Shown: one piece after another, positions 54,087-63,716 of the stretch
Position numbering within the stretch: position 1 is the first letter of the stretch
Layout of the letters: the number at the start of each line of letters is the position of its first letter
NCBI GenBank assembly: GCA_964463485.1
Contig: CAYXDO010000052.1
Location: 1-64,000, forward strand
From: CAYXDO01 sp964463485
Lineage (GTDB): Bacteria > Myxococcota > Kuafuiibacteriia > Kuafuiibacteriales > Kuafuiibacteriaceae
Direction of reading: 5' to 3'
Length of the DNA: 64,000 nt
Position numbers and translations under genes: made by a program
The notes under the pieces: model-generated
Seen by the model: the letters and a program-made list of their open reading frames with translations, nothing else
Told to the model about the DNA's origin: nothing
Databases searched by the model: none

Positions 54087-54618
54087 CTCGGTGACCAAGT
54101 TGGCCGTGAAGCTGCTCGTCGAGCCGCCGGGCGATTTCTCGCCCAAGTCGATCGTGCCGGTGTTCCATCGATGGATTCGCGAGGGCGCGTTGGCGCCGGA
54201 GCTCGCGATCGACGTCGTGAATTACTTGCACGTCAGCGATGGGCCGGGCGTCTTGTTGATCTGCCACCGGGCCAGTTGCTCGCTCGACTTCAGCTCGGGG
54301 CGATGCGGACTCATGGTCTCGAACGCCCGCGCGGATGAACCCTTCGGGCTTCGAGTCACGTCCGCGCTGAGGGTGGCGACGGGCGCGCTGCGGCGGCTGC
54401 GCGATGATGAGGAGGTGGGTTCGGCGTTGCAGGCTCCGACGAAGGGGGCCGAGCTCTGGGTCTCCGATCGACTGAGGGCACCGAACGACCGAGCGCATTT
54501 TGAGGCGCTTCGGTCCGAGTCCGGAGTGCTCCTCGCCGAGATGCTGGGGAGCGTGACGGCCAGTTGGGCCTCCGCCGATGCGAGGGCGCCGCTCGGGGTT
54601 CGCTTCGAGGGGAGGTGA
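54073..54618 (+). CDS. Small conserved partner of sulfite reductase, unknown function
   Basis: 181 residues. Start ATG 54073 has GGAGG and overlaps the sulfite reductase end by 14 bases, so it is probably coupled. It contains ICHRASCSLDFSSGRCG with three Cys and His, which might hold a metal or a thiol. Its alpha/beta nature is otherwise undetermined. Not recognised. Confidence 0.65.
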   Translation: MSEFDSVTKLAVKLLVEPPGDFSPKSIVPVFHRWIREGALAPELAIDVVNYLHVSDGPGVLLICHRASCSLDFSSGRCGLMVSNARADEPFGLRVTSALRVATGALRRLRDDEEVGSALQAPTKGAELWVSDRLRAPNDRAHFEALRSESGVLLAEMLGSVTASWASADARAPLGVRFEGR

Positions 54619-54814
54619 GTCGCGGATTCTCAGGGTCTCGAGGCTCGACGGAGTGTCTCGGTGGCCTGCGACATTTGCGCGGACCGCAGCGATACGGGTT
54701 CCGGACCACCATCTCTGGGACTCACCTTTCGTGAACGTCTGGTGACCATTTGCCGACTGGCCCGTGACCCAATTCCGGTGCGCGCGGGCTAGAGTCGGTT
54801 CGGAGGTCGAAAAT

Positions 54815-55591
54815 ATGAACCGAACAGCCTCAACTTCGAAACGCCCTCGACTCATGAGTGCCCTGTGTGCGGCGATTGTGCTCGCGTCCTGTGCCTCGGC
54901 CAGACCCATGGCGGCGCCAGTCATGGCTCCGATGCAGGTCGCTCCGCTCGAGGAGGATCTCTTCAAGGGGGACCAGGCGAGTCGGCTGACGGAGGAGGAG
55001 CTACACCGGGTGCTCGAGGCACCGCCAGTGCTGCCGAGTCGCTCCCGCATCGGGGTGATTTGGGTTCGTGATGGGTATGCGATCGAAAGTCGGCTGCCTG
55101 AGGCACCCGCGCTGGGCGCGCTCTCTCGGGCTCTCGAAGGGTCAGGTGACGTGGAGACGGTCACCGAAGTCTCCACCGACTTTCCGGCCTCCGCGGGGAT
55201 CGGAGGGCTTAGAGAGCTCGCGGCGCGTTATCGGTCGCCGTATCTGCTTCTCTATCGCCATCGCTTCGTACACGACTCCTACGCCAACCCTTGGGCGGCC
55301 GCCTGGGTGACGCTCGTGGGAGGGTTGATTGCTCCCTCGCATACTTTGCGGGTAGCAGGAATTCTCGAAGCCACGCTCTTCGAGGTTCGGACGGGAACTC
55401 TTCTGTTTACCGCGTATGAGCGAATGGGCGGGGAGCGCCAGGCGAACATTTGGCAGAACGAGAGAAAGGTCGATGAGCTCGAGGCGGACCTAGCACGCGA
55501 CGCGTCGACCCGGCTCGCGGATCAAGTCTTGATGAAGATCCAGCGGTTGCGGCCGAGCGCCAACGACCACCTCGCGACCAATCGCCGTTGA
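54815..55591 (+). CDS. Lipoprotein of the rhombotail-like type
   Basis: 258 residues from ATG 54815 (GGAGG at 54802-54806). Lipobox IVLASC. The mature part has LPSRSRIGVIWVRDGYAIES, GGLRELAARYRSPYLLLYRH and LEATLFEVRTGTLLFTAYER, the sequence pattern of the GNA1162/rhombotail envelope lipoproteins. Role in the outer envelope unknown. It is followed by an 80-base gap and the large RTX-like gene on the same strand. Confidence 0.7.
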   Translation: MNRTASTSKRPRLMSALCAAIVLASCASARPMAAPVMAPMQVAPLEEDLFKGDQASRLTEEELHRVLEAPPVLPSRSRIGVIWVRDGYAIESRLPEAPALGALSRALEGSGDVETVTEVSTDFPASAGIGGLRELAARYRSPYLLLYRHRFVHDSYANPWAAAWVTLVGGLIAPSHTLRVAGILEATLFEVRTGTLLFTAYERMGGERQANIWQNERKVDELEADLARDASTRLADQVLMKIQRLRPSANDHLATNRR

Positions 55592-55671
55592 TGCCGCGGG
55601 CCTTGTTCGGTTCTAGGTGATGTGCTACGGCGTTTCCAACTAAGAGGCCGGGACAGGCCCAGGAGGTGGAA

Positions 55672-58600
55672 ATGCGGATACGCAAGACAGTCTTGATTTT
55701 GCCCATCGTAACGTTCCTCGCGTGCGGAGGGCCGTCGCGGGAAGAGCTCATCGGGTCGACTCCGGAGCCGCTGACAACGGCGATTTGCCCGGTGGGGTCG
55801 AACGTCATCGTGGGAACTTCGGGCGACGACGTGCTGGTCGGAACACCAGGCAAAGATTGCGTGCTGGCGGGTCCCGGCAACGACACGGTGCTTGGCGGAG
55901 ACGGCGACGACGACCTCTTTGGTGAGTCCGGCAACGATACCCTCGACGGCGAGGGTGGGAACGACGCGCTGTGGGGCGGCTCTGGCGATGATACACTTCG
56001 AGGCGGCGAGGGCAACGATCAAGCCTTTGGCCTGCAAGGCAACGACGACATTTCGGGTGGCAATGGCAACGACGACGTTGGCGGAGGGCCAGGCGACGAC
56101 GTCGTGCGCGGCGAAGCCGGTAACGACAACGTCTATGGCCACGACGGCAACGACATCATCAGCGGCGGAGACGGTGAGGACTCCATGTGGGGCGGCGCTG
56201 GGGACGACGACATTTCTGCGGGTGATGGCCGCGACAACATCAAGGGAGGGCGCGGAGCCGACGTCATCGACACGGGCGCCGGCAACGACCGAGCCGACGG
56301 CAACGAAGAGTGCGACATTCTCGATGGAGCTCCCGAGCCTGAGTGCAATCTCCTGTGCGGTGACGGGATCCTCGACGAGAGCGAGGGATGCGAGGACGGC
56401 AACGTGGTCTCCGGTGACGGTTGCAGCAGCACTTGCGTGACTGAGTTTTGTGGCGACGGCGTTCTTCAAGGCGGGCTTGGCGAGCTCTGCGACGACGGAA
56501 ATTCGTCCAACGCCGATCAGTGCCTGAACAACTGCGTGCCTGCGCAGAGGATTCTCTCCGAGAGCACCGTCCGTCCAGGCTCGGTGATTCGCAGAGCCAT
56601 CGACCAGGGCAACACGGCCTATTTGGCGACCGGCCCGGGTGGTATGGAGTGTTTAGACATCACCGACCCGACGAGTACGATCTTGCTCGGCCAGTATACC
56701 GAGCCGGGGCTCGACTGCACCGACCTCATCAAGGATCCGGGCGAGGACATCGCGTACGTGGCTTGCGGGCCTTCCGGCGTGAAGTGTGTGAACGTCGCGA
56801 ATCCCGCGGCTCCGACCCTGATCGGAACGATCCCCAGTCAGTGCACGACCCTCACGAGGCAAGGTAACGCGTTGTACTGCGGGGTCGGGAACGACGTCGA
56901 AGTTTGGGATATTTCCAACCCATTCGCCCCCCAGTTGATCCGTACTCTCTTTTCCGGGAACTCGTCCGGGATCGTTCGCATCGTCGTCGATCAGGGCCGA
57001 ATTTACTGCCTGTTCCGCGATGGCACGATCATCGTCAACGACGGAGATGCGTTCAACCCGAGCTTCGTGATCACGTTCGGAGGCCCTGGGAACGCGACGG
57101 ACTTGGTCGTTTTGAACGGCATCGCTTACTGTGGGTATGACGGAGCCGGTCTATTCATCGTCGATTTCCGAGACCTCTCGAATCGGCTGGTGCTCTTCAG
57201 CGACGGCGGATCGCCGACCATCGGTCTCGCGGTGCGGAACGGAGTGCTCTCGTGCATTTATGCGGACGGGAGATTTCTCACCGCTGGGCTTCGCGATCTC
57301 ACGAACCCGCAGATCCTCGGGGGCGCTTGGTCGTCCGGGCTTACGGCGGTGTCGGTGTTCGCGAGCGGCTATGCGTTCTGTGCGGCGGGCGCGACGGCGA
57401 CCTTCCTCGACGTGCCGCCGTTCGTGCTCCACACGTCTCCCCTCGGTGGGTCTTCGGGGATTTGCGCGAGCGCCGGAATCGAGACTCGTTTCAGCTTTGC
57501 GCTCGACCCGATCTCGTCGGCCGGGCTTGGCGTGTTCACTGGCGGCGGGATCAACGTACCCGTCGGCAACGTCGTCGTTGGAGCTCAAATCAACTCGACT
57601 CCGAGCTCCCCGCTGGCGGTGGGAACGTACGAGATTCGATCGACCAACGTCGTGCGGAACATTCGCGGCACCTTGGGCGCGCCCTTCACTGGAACGTTCG
57701 ACGTGGCGCCCGTTTGCACGGATTTTTCGACGTTTCCGACTTCCGTGTTCGGGGGCGCGAGCGCGTCGTTCGGCTGGGATATCTTTGGCGGGGGAGCAAC
57801 CAGCAGCGGTCTCTTCATCTCCACGGATCCGAATCCGGCGTCGCCTTTCGTGAATAGCACCTTCATTCCGGGCGCGCCTGGACCCGGCGCTTTCGGGGCG
57901 AATTGGGTAGCACCGATCGTCGGCTCGCCCGTCGTGTATTACGCGGTGGCTCAGTTCGTATCCGGCGGACAAACGTATTACGGACCGGTTCGTGCTTTCA
58001 CGGTGGTCCCGGGCTGCCCGCTCTTCCTCGGCGACTGTAACGGTGACGGCACGTGCGAGACTCAGCTTGCCTCGAACGCCAACTGCGGCGCCTGCGGCGC
58101 GGTGTGCGCGGCCGGGTCGACGTGTACGTTCTCACCGGTCATCGGAATTTTCGCCTGCGCCTGTGATTCGGGCTTCGCTGATTGTAACAGCGATGGCGTT
58201 TGCGAGACGACGCTCGGGACGGATGCGGACTGCGCTTCGTGCGGAGACGCTTGCGGCTCGGGCAACTCATGCATCGCTGGCGCGTGCGTGCCGAGTTGCC
58301 CAACCGGCATCGGTGACTGCGACAACAACGGGACGTGCGAGACTCAGCTGGCCTCGAACAGCAACTGCGGCGCCTGCGGCGTCGCGTGTGGGGTCGGTTC
58401 GACGTGCACACAGTCGCCTATCTTCGGGACGTTCTCCTGCGTCTGCGATTTGGGCTTTGGCGATTGTGATGGTGACGGCGTTTGCGAGACGGCGCTCGGG
58501 ACCGACGCCAACTGCGCGAGCTGCGGCGACGCCTGCGGCGCGGGCAGCTCGTGTCTGGCGGGTGCCTGCGTGCCTTCGGGGAACGGGGCGACCATTTGCG

Positions 58601-59430
58601 GGACTCCAAACCTCTTCATTTCGGACGGCGGCTCGGGCATCGACACACTCGTGGTGCCAGACCTGGGTCAGGTGCAGGACATCGACGTCTACGTCAAGCT
58701 CTCGACCTTGGGGGCGAACATGCAGGACTACACCATCAGGTTGGTGCGCGGGCCCCTCGCGCAGGCACTGACTCAGAACGTGACGCCACAGACTTGTTTC
58801 GGACAGGGAATGGACGTCACCTTCGACCAGTCGGCGGCGACGTCCGTGGTCGGTGTCTGCAATCAAGCGCCGACGCCGGGAATCGACGGCGTCCGGCGCC
58901 CGGTGGGGTCCCTGGACTTTTACAACGGCGGGCAGACTGCGGGGGACTGGATCCTCAGTCTCTCCGACCTCACCATCAATGGCCGAACGGGCGTCCTCGA
59001 GGAGTGGTGTTTGGTCATCAACGGCGGGACGCCGACCGCTCCGTGTAACGCGATCGTCGAAAACGACTTCCCGATCTCGGGGACCGGTTTTCAGCGAATT
59101 CACGTGCAGTTCGACGGGCTGTCGGTTGGAAGTCACCACGTCGAGTTCCAGTACGTCGGGTTCGCTCCATTCCCGGCTTGTGGATTCAATGGGTTCGTGG
59201 GTCCGTCCGGCTTCGATGGAAATCAGGACAACGTGACCGCTCCGGTGTGCGGCTTCGACGTCAGCGCGGGATCCGGACCGAACCTGTATGGGTTCGATTT
59301 CGAGAGCCTGGGAAGCACCGGTCGAGCCACGATGGACTTGGAGACGGGTGATGAAGACGTGCCGAGCGCATTCACGGTCGACGGCGCGGCCTGCACTTAT
59401 GAATGTTTCGGTCCTGACTGCGTGCCATGA
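55672..59430 (+). CDS. Large modular surface lipoprotein: RTX repeats, DUF4215-type repeats, propeller, Cys modules, P-domain
   Basis: 1,252 residues from ATG 55672 (AGGAGG at 55661-55666). Lipobox VTFLACGG. Modules: about 15 calcium-binding RTX nonapeptides (residues 42-213, e.g. GGDGDDDLFGESGNDTLDG); two myxobacterial DUF4215 Cys repeats (226-291; CGDGILDESEGCEDGNVVSG); a propeller with LVIVD-like blades (296-580); four Cys modules (783-970; GDCNGDGTCETQLASNANCG); and a proprotein-convertase P-domain-like module (about 973-1123; DIDVYVKLSTLGANMQDYTI). A catalytic domain is not visible. Probably anchored on the outer surface; ligand unknown. Confidence 0.85.
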   Translation: MRIRKTVLILPIVTFLACGGPSREELIGSTPEPLTTAICPVGSNVIVGTSGDDVLVGTPGKDCVLAGPGNDTVLGGDGDDDLFGESGNDTLDGEGGNDALWGGSGDDTLRGGEGNDQAFGLQGNDDISGGNGNDDVGGGPGDDVVRGEAGNDNVYGHDGNDIISGGDGEDSMWGGAGDDDISAGDGRDNIKGGRGADVIDTGAGNDRADGNEECDILDGAPEPECNLLCGDGILDESEGCEDGNVVSGDGCSSTCVTEFCGDGVLQGGLGELCDDGNSSNADQCLNNCVPAQRILSESTVRPGSVIRRAIDQGNTAYLATGPGGMECLDITDPTSTILLGQYTEPGLDCTDLIKDPGEDIAYVACGPSGVKCVNVANPAAPTLIGTIPSQCTTLTRQGNALYCGVGNDVEVWDISNPFAPQLIRTLFSGNSSGIVRIVVDQGRIYCLFRDGTIIVNDGDAFNPSFVITFGGPGNATDLVVLNGIAYCGYDGAGLFIVDFRDLSNRLVLFSDGGSPTIGLAVRNGVLSCIYADGRFLTAGLRDLTNPQILGGAWSSGLTAVSVFASGYAFCAAGATATFLDVPPFVLHTSPLGGSSGICASAGIETRFSFALDPISSAGLGVFTGGGINVPVGNVVVGAQINSTPSSPLAVGTYEIRSTNVVRNIRGTLGAPFTGTFDVAPVCTDFSTFPTSVFGGASASFGWDIFGGGATSSGLFISTDPNPASPFVNSTFIPGAPGPGAFGANWVAPIVGSPVVYYAVAQFVSGGQTYYGPVRAFTVVPGCPLFLGDCNGDGTCETQLASNANCGACGAVCAAGSTCTFSPVIGIFACACDSGFADCNSDGVCETTLGTDADCASCGDACGSGNSCIAGACVPSCPTGIGDCDNNGTCETQLASNSNCGACGVACGVGSTCTQSPIFGTFSCVCDLGFGDCDGDGVCETALGTDANCASCGDACGAGSSCLAGACVPSGNGATICGTPNLFISDGGSGIDTLVVPDLGQVQDIDVYVKLSTLGANMQDYTIRLVRGPLAQALTQNVTPQTCFGQGMDVTFDQSAATSVVGVCNQAPTPGIDGVRRPVGSLDFYNGGQTAGDWILSLSDLTINGRTGVLEEWCLVINGGTPTAPCNAIVENDFPISGTGFQRIHVQFDGLSVGSHHVEFQYVGFAPFPACGFNGFVGPSGFDGNQDNVTAPVCGFDVSAGSGPNLYGFDFESLGSTGRATMDLETGDEDVPSAFTVDGAACTYECFGPDCVP

Positions 59431-59498
59431 CTTCCTGAGTCACGTTCTCCCTTCCTGAAGCCCCTCGCGCTCCCCAACCACCGGAAGTTCCTCTTCGT

Positions 59499-59536
59499 CG
59501 GACCGGTCCGTCGCGGAATGGGAAGTAGTTCCCAAT
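59499..59536. promoter_or_regulatory. Two palindromes upstream of or at the start of the next gene
   Basis: CGGACCGGTCCG (59499-59510, perfect 12 bp) and TGGGAAGTAGTTCCCA (59519-59534). The latter shares TAGTTCCCAA with the palindrome at 38901. The first ATG of the next frame lies between the two palindromes, so the real start is probably later (59590 or 59596). Confidence 0.45.
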
Positions 59537-61572
59537 TTGCCGCGTTGGCGACAGGCCGTACCGCCGGGCCGACCGATAATGTCGTCACTATGGTCATGCA
59601 GCTCAGCCCATCCCTTCGGACTGTCGTCGGTTCCATCACTGCCTCAGCCATGAACGTGCCCTCGGGCGCGACCGCCAAGGTGGCTCGCCAGTCGCTTTCG
59701 GACTGGACGGGTCCGAAGCTCGACGCAGGCGAGCTCGATACGGCGGCCGCGGCGATTCAGGCTCGACTGGGGCTGAGTAACATCGATCAGCTCGCGGACG
59801 TTACCCAAGCAAAGTGCTTGGAGCACGCCCAAGACGCGATGGAGGGCGTCGTCCTTTGGGCGATCGTCCTGGCTGTCCAAATTCACCAGACGGGATGTGA
59901 AGGCCCCAAGAAGTGCTCCCTGCCAAAGCGGAACGACCCACTTCCGGAGCTCTCCGTCGAGGCGATCATGGGTCGATATGAAGATCCGGTGCGCCCGCGA
60001 GATCCGCTCGTCCTGGTCTTCGACAAAGTGGAGCGCACGACGCCGGACAACCCGACGAAGCTCTTCCTGGTGAATCGTTCGCTGTTGGCCAAGTCCGACC
60101 CCATCGCGCTGCCTGGTGACCTGACGAAGGCCGTCGACGGGCGCTACAGCCTCGTGCTCGGCGACGAGTGGATTCAGAAGGCGGGTCTGAAGGCCGGCAA
60201 CATCATCGAGCTCTACCAGACCAAGGGTGATCGCAGATCGGCCGGAAAGGTCGTCGCTGTCAACGTCGCCGGGCCTGGAGTGGGTCGGGCTCCGCAGCTC
60301 CCCCCGGGCGATGTCATCGGAAATGTCACACCCAGAGCGATGTTCCGGCGGGACCTAGACCCAGTTCCTACGCGGATTCGTCCCGAAGGGTTCCTGACGC
60401 AGTTCGCCGACGGAAATCTCGAGATTCGAAGCAAGAGCTCGCTCGCCGTCGAGCCGATGGCCAAGATCGAAGTCGACAACCTTCGAACGGGTCAGCGTGG
60501 CGAGGGCAAGGTCGGAGCGGACGGGCACTTCAAGATCTCGGTTCCGGCGGAGAAGGACGACCCGATCCTGATCCGCGCGGTCGATCACTCGCACGCACCG
60601 CAAGACGCTCACTTCGAACGGCGGCTGAGTCTGGTGGCGGGTCGAGACGACGGTCCCATTTTGGCGCAGAACCCCGCGCTGCTGATGGACGGGCCTCCGG
60701 AGCTGTCCCTGGGAAGAGTGCGACTTTCGGACGGGTGCCAGGATCTCACCGCGGACCGTGCGGTGACCCCGGGTACGGTCGTGACTTTGTATCGAGCAAC
60801 TCATCCCGCCGAACGCACGGTCACGGTGGCCGACGAGAACGGCTCCTTCAGCGTGCCCCTGCCGTTCGAGCCCCACGCCGACGACGTGTTGGTGATCGAA
60901 GGCAAGAACCCGTTTGCGCTTCGCAAGGATCCGACCGAGTGGCAGAGCAAGGCGGCGTTTCGCGTGGAGCTCGAGATTGAGTCCGATGGGAGCCTCGAGG
61001 CTACTCAGCGGGCCGGTCGAATCGTGGACGGGCAGGGCGCGGTGGGCCAGGCGTCCGAGGTCGACTTGGTAGAGCACGGCGAGCCGGTCAAGAGCACGCG
61101 GGCGCGCATCGAAGGCGCCCAGATCTCGTTCTCGACCTATGACTGGCGGACCGGCAACTCAGCCTCCCTGAGCGCCCGGACCGATCTCGAGTGCGACAAC
61201 GCGGTCGGGGTGTTCAACTTCGACGCGTCGAAGGGGGAGGTGGTCGTCACCGTGAGTGCGGACAAGGGAGGTGGCTGGCGACGACCCGAGCTTGGCGAGC
61301 CTCGGGGCGCGCGGTCGTATTTCGAGGCGGTGGGTCGCGGGAGCTGGACCGATCAGAACTCGGTGACCCCGGAGCTTCGAAAGCAGCTTCACGCCAGAGG
61401 GCAGGGCGGATCCATCGACGTGCGCTTCGAGTCCCCCGAGGGGCGTGTGATTTCGCGGGGCAAGATGAACATCGAGGTCAAGGTGCTGCCCCACAACACG
61501 GGCGCGAGCGAAAAGAATCATCCGGTCTGGTTCGCAGTCCTCGACCCGTCGACCCTCAGCGCGTGTGAGTGA
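59518..61572 (+). CDS. Unrecognised 684-residue protein with Ig-like segments
   Basis: The frame starts at ATG 59518, but that codon abuts a palindrome. ATG 59590 or 59596 (MVMQLSPSLRTVV) is the more likely start, giving about 660 residues. No signal peptide; one internal hydrophobic stretch (AMEGVVLWAIVLAVQIHQTG, near residue 115). The middle and C-terminal parts show Ig-like or carboxypeptidase-regulatory-like patterns (VDNLRTGQRGEGKVGADGHF, VTLYRATHPAERTVTVADEN). Followed 10 bases later by 61583-62104. Function not recognised. Confidence 0.65.
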   Translation: MGSSSQFAALATGRTAGPTDNVVTMVMQLSPSLRTVVGSITASAMNVPSGATAKVARQSLSDWTGPKLDAGELDTAAAAIQARLGLSNIDQLADVTQAKCLEHAQDAMEGVVLWAIVLAVQIHQTGCEGPKKCSLPKRNDPLPELSVEAIMGRYEDPVRPRDPLVLVFDKVERTTPDNPTKLFLVNRSLLAKSDPIALPGDLTKAVDGRYSLVLGDEWIQKAGLKAGNIIELYQTKGDRRSAGKVVAVNVAGPGVGRAPQLPPGDVIGNVTPRAMFRRDLDPVPTRIRPEGFLTQFADGNLEIRSKSSLAVEPMAKIEVDNLRTGQRGEGKVGADGHFKISVPAEKDDPILIRAVDHSHAPQDAHFERRLSLVAGRDDGPILAQNPALLMDGPPELSLGRVRLSDGCQDLTADRAVTPGTVVTLYRATHPAERTVTVADENGSFSVPLPFEPHADDVLVIEGKNPFALRKDPTEWQSKAAFRVELEIESDGSLEATQRAGRIVDGQGAVGQASEVDLVEHGEPVKSTRARIEGAQISFSTYDWRTGNSASLSARTDLECDNAVGVFNFDASKGEVVVTVSADKGGGWRRPELGEPRGARSYFEAVGRGSWTDQNSVTPELRKQLHARGQGGSIDVRFESPEGRVISRGKMNIEVKVLPHNTGASEKNHPVWFAVLDPSTLSACE

Positions 61573-61582
61573 GGAGCGACTC

Positions 61583-62104
61583 ATGGAAACGGCGAGCTCT
61601 CGACGTTCGGTGTTGGAAAGATCAGGGCCTCAGGCTCGGAGCAAAGCTCCCCCGCGATTCGAGCTTAGGTGTCTCGGCCTGGGGACCGTGCTGATCTCGG
61701 AGGAGTGGAAGCCGGGAGCCAGGGATGAGCTGCGGCGAACGACTCCGGCGTTGGCGACGATGCGGGCGACTCGAGTTCGAACACCGCCTTTTGCTCAGCT
61801 CTCCGCGGCCGGTACGATGGCCGGGGCGGTGACAGTCCACGCGAAGGCGCTATCGGAGGGCCTCGCGAGGGCGCGCGGTGTGACTTCGGTGAGTGCTCCG
61901 GCATCCTTCGAGATGTTCGACGGAAGGGTCGCGGAGCAGCTCGTGGCGGTCGTCGAGGTCGCTCCCGGCTGGCGAACGAGGCAGCGGCACGTGTTGATTC
62001 AACAGGGTGAGTGCGTGCACCATCTGATCATCACGGTGGCCGTTGGGAATGACCAAGTCGAGGAGGAGGCGATTCGCGCGTTGTCGACGTACTCACCGCG
62101 GTGA
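61583..62104 (+). CDS. Small cytoplasmic protein, perhaps DcrB/DUF1795-like
   Basis: 173 residues from ATG 61583 with GAGGAG upstream. The C-terminal 60 residues (APASFEMFDGRVAEQLVAVV, QRHVLIQQGECVHHLIITVA) resemble the DcrB/PsbP fold. In type VI secretion, DUF1795 proteins (EagR) act as chaperones for effectors. No T6SS gene is in the window, so this is only a lead. It ends 1 base before the DHH gene end on the other strand. Confidence 0.5.
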   Translation: METASSRRSVLERSGPQARSKAPPRFELRCLGLGTVLISEEWKPGARDELRRTTPALATMRATRVRTPPFAQLSAAGTMAGAVTVHAKALSEGLARARGVTSVSAPASFEMFDGRVAEQLVAVVEVAPGWRTRQRHVLIQQGECVHHLIITVAVGNDQVEEEAIRALSTYSPR

Positions 62105-62105
62105 G

Positions 62106-63029
62106 TCAGCCGTCGCTGGTGATCTGCGAGACGAGCTTCCCGAGCACACCTTCGGCGTCGTTCGTGTCGATCTGACACGTTCCGGCCGCTTCATGGCCAC
62201 CGCCGCCATAGGCAAGCATGAGCTCGCCGACGTTCGTCTTGGAGCTCCGATCGACGATCGACTTGCCGGTCGCGAACACGGTGTTCTGTTTCTTGAGCCC
62301 CCACATGACGTGGATGGAGATGTTGCACTCAGGGAAGAGCGCGTAAATCATGAAGCGGTTGGTCGGCCAAATCGTCTCCTCGTTGCGCAGGTCGAGGACG
62401 ACGAGGTTCTTGGTCACCTTCGAACAGCGTTTGATCTGCTCGATCGCCTTGGGCTCATTCTCGCGGTAGAGGTCGACGCGTTCCTTCACGTCCGGCAGCT
62501 CGAGGATCTCGGACACCGACTTCTCGAGGCACGCGTCGATGAGGTCCATCATCAGCTGGTAGTTCGAGATTCGGAAGTCGCGGAAGCGGCCGAGGCCGGT
62601 CCGAGGGTCCATCAGGTAGTTGAGCAGCACCCAGCCGTCAGGGTGGATGATCTCGTCTTTCGAGAATCGCGCGGCGTCGGCTTTGTCGACGGCGGTCATG
62701 ATTTCATCGCTGATTCGAGGAAATTTCTGGCGTCCGCCGAAGTAATCATAGACCACACGAGCGGCGCTCATCGCGTCGGGGTCGATGATGTGGTTTGCCG
62801 GTCGGTCTTTGATGCGACTCATTTCACTCAGGTGGTGATCGAAAGCGAGGTGTACGCCCGCCACATAGGGGACGTTGGTGGTGATGTCGCGAGCGGAGAC
62901 CTCGACCTTGCCATCCTGCATGTCTTTGGGGTGCACGAACTTGATTTCCTCGAGCATGCCGAGCTCCTTGAGGAGCACGGCGCAAACGAGGCCATCGAAG
63001 TCACTTCGTGTGACGAGCCGGTACTTCAT
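62106..63029 (-). CDS. DHH-family phosphoesterase
   Basis: 307 residues from ATG 63029. The frame is open to 63155 but the family signature starts at MKYRLVTRSDFDG. Motifs: DFDG (10-13), FDHH (63-66), the Asp of IIDPDAMSAA, and DHHA1 GGGGHEAAG near residue 280. Such proteins are manganese-dependent nanoRNases/pAp phosphatases or cyclic dinucleotide phosphodiesterases. The substrate cannot be told by eye; given the window's c-di-GMP gene, a role in hydrolysis of pGpG is one option. Confidence 0.85.
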   Translation of the reverse strand: MKYRLVTRSDFDGLVCAVLLKELGMLEEIKFVHPKDMQDGKVEVSARDITTNVPYVAGVHLAFDHHLSEMSRIKDRPANHIIDPDAMSAARVVYDYFGGRQKFPRISDEIMTAVDKADAARFSKDEIIHPDGWVLLNYLMDPRTGLGRFRDFRISNYQLMMDLIDACLEKSVSEILELPDVKERVDLYRENEPKAIEQIKRCSKVTKNLVVLDLRNEETIWPTNRFMIYALFPECNISIHVMWGLKKQNTVFATGKSIVDRSSKTNVGELMLAYGGGGHEAAGTCQIDTNDAEGVLGKLVSQITSDG

Positions 63030-63233
63030 GGTGCGATGTCTAGCACGGAGCGGCCCAGGAGTCTCGGGGTCTGGCATCATCCTGGGCGAGGTCATCATCC
63101 CCTGAAGAGCTCCGCCGGCGTCGTCCGCAACCTGAATTCGTCGCTCGGCTGTCACAGCGGGCTCGCTGTGACAGCCAACTCAGGTGAGTCACTACTGAAC
63201 ATTTCCGACGGCCCACCGAAAATCGGACAGCGG

Positions 63234-63312
63234 GGCATGGCTTGAAATTGGCGCACGGCTTGAAACTGGGGCACGGCTTGAAATTGGGCAGGCGGCTTGA
63301 AATTGGGCAGGA
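63234..63312. repeat. Tandem GGCACGGCTTGAAATTGGG repeat, cluster 1
   Basis: Four units of about 19-20 bases (GGCATGGCTTGAAATTGGC, GCACGGCTTGAAACTGGG and so on). Confidence 0.75.
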
Positions 63313-63376
63313 GTCGGCCTTGGGGGAGCGAGGGCAAGGCTTGATTGAATCTGGCGGATCATCCCCGTTCGCGAAA

Positions 63377-63616
63377 TCAGTAAAACGGCGAAACTTTCCA
63401 GCGAACGTTTCCGCTGTGACTGTCGATCGCGATCAGCGCGCCATCGGAGCCCTGGAAAAGCGTCAATCCGGCCCCAATTCCCAAAATCCCGGCGAATCGA
63501 CCGAAATCATGCGAATAGGCCCAGCCCTTCAGCGTTCCTCTTCGGTCTCGCCGAATACTGCGGACACCCGCGGGTCGGTGCTGGGAGCCGGAAGCGGCAC
63601 GGGAGTCCGCGCACAA
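63377..63616 (-). pseudogene. Fragment with a PQQ-type propeller motif
   Basis: 79 codons on the minus strand. The last 25 residues (GSDGALIAIDSHSGNVRWKV) are the repeat motif of PQQ-type beta-propellers, but only one blade remains and no start or signal is found. Probably the leftover of a larger gene. Confidence 0.4.
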
Positions 63617-63716
63617 GCCAGGAGGAAGCAGATGTAGCCGCCCACTCGCATGTTTGAATGAGTCATGGGATCACGAGGCTGGCCGCTGCGAACTCATACG
63701 TGTAGGAGCGAAACTG

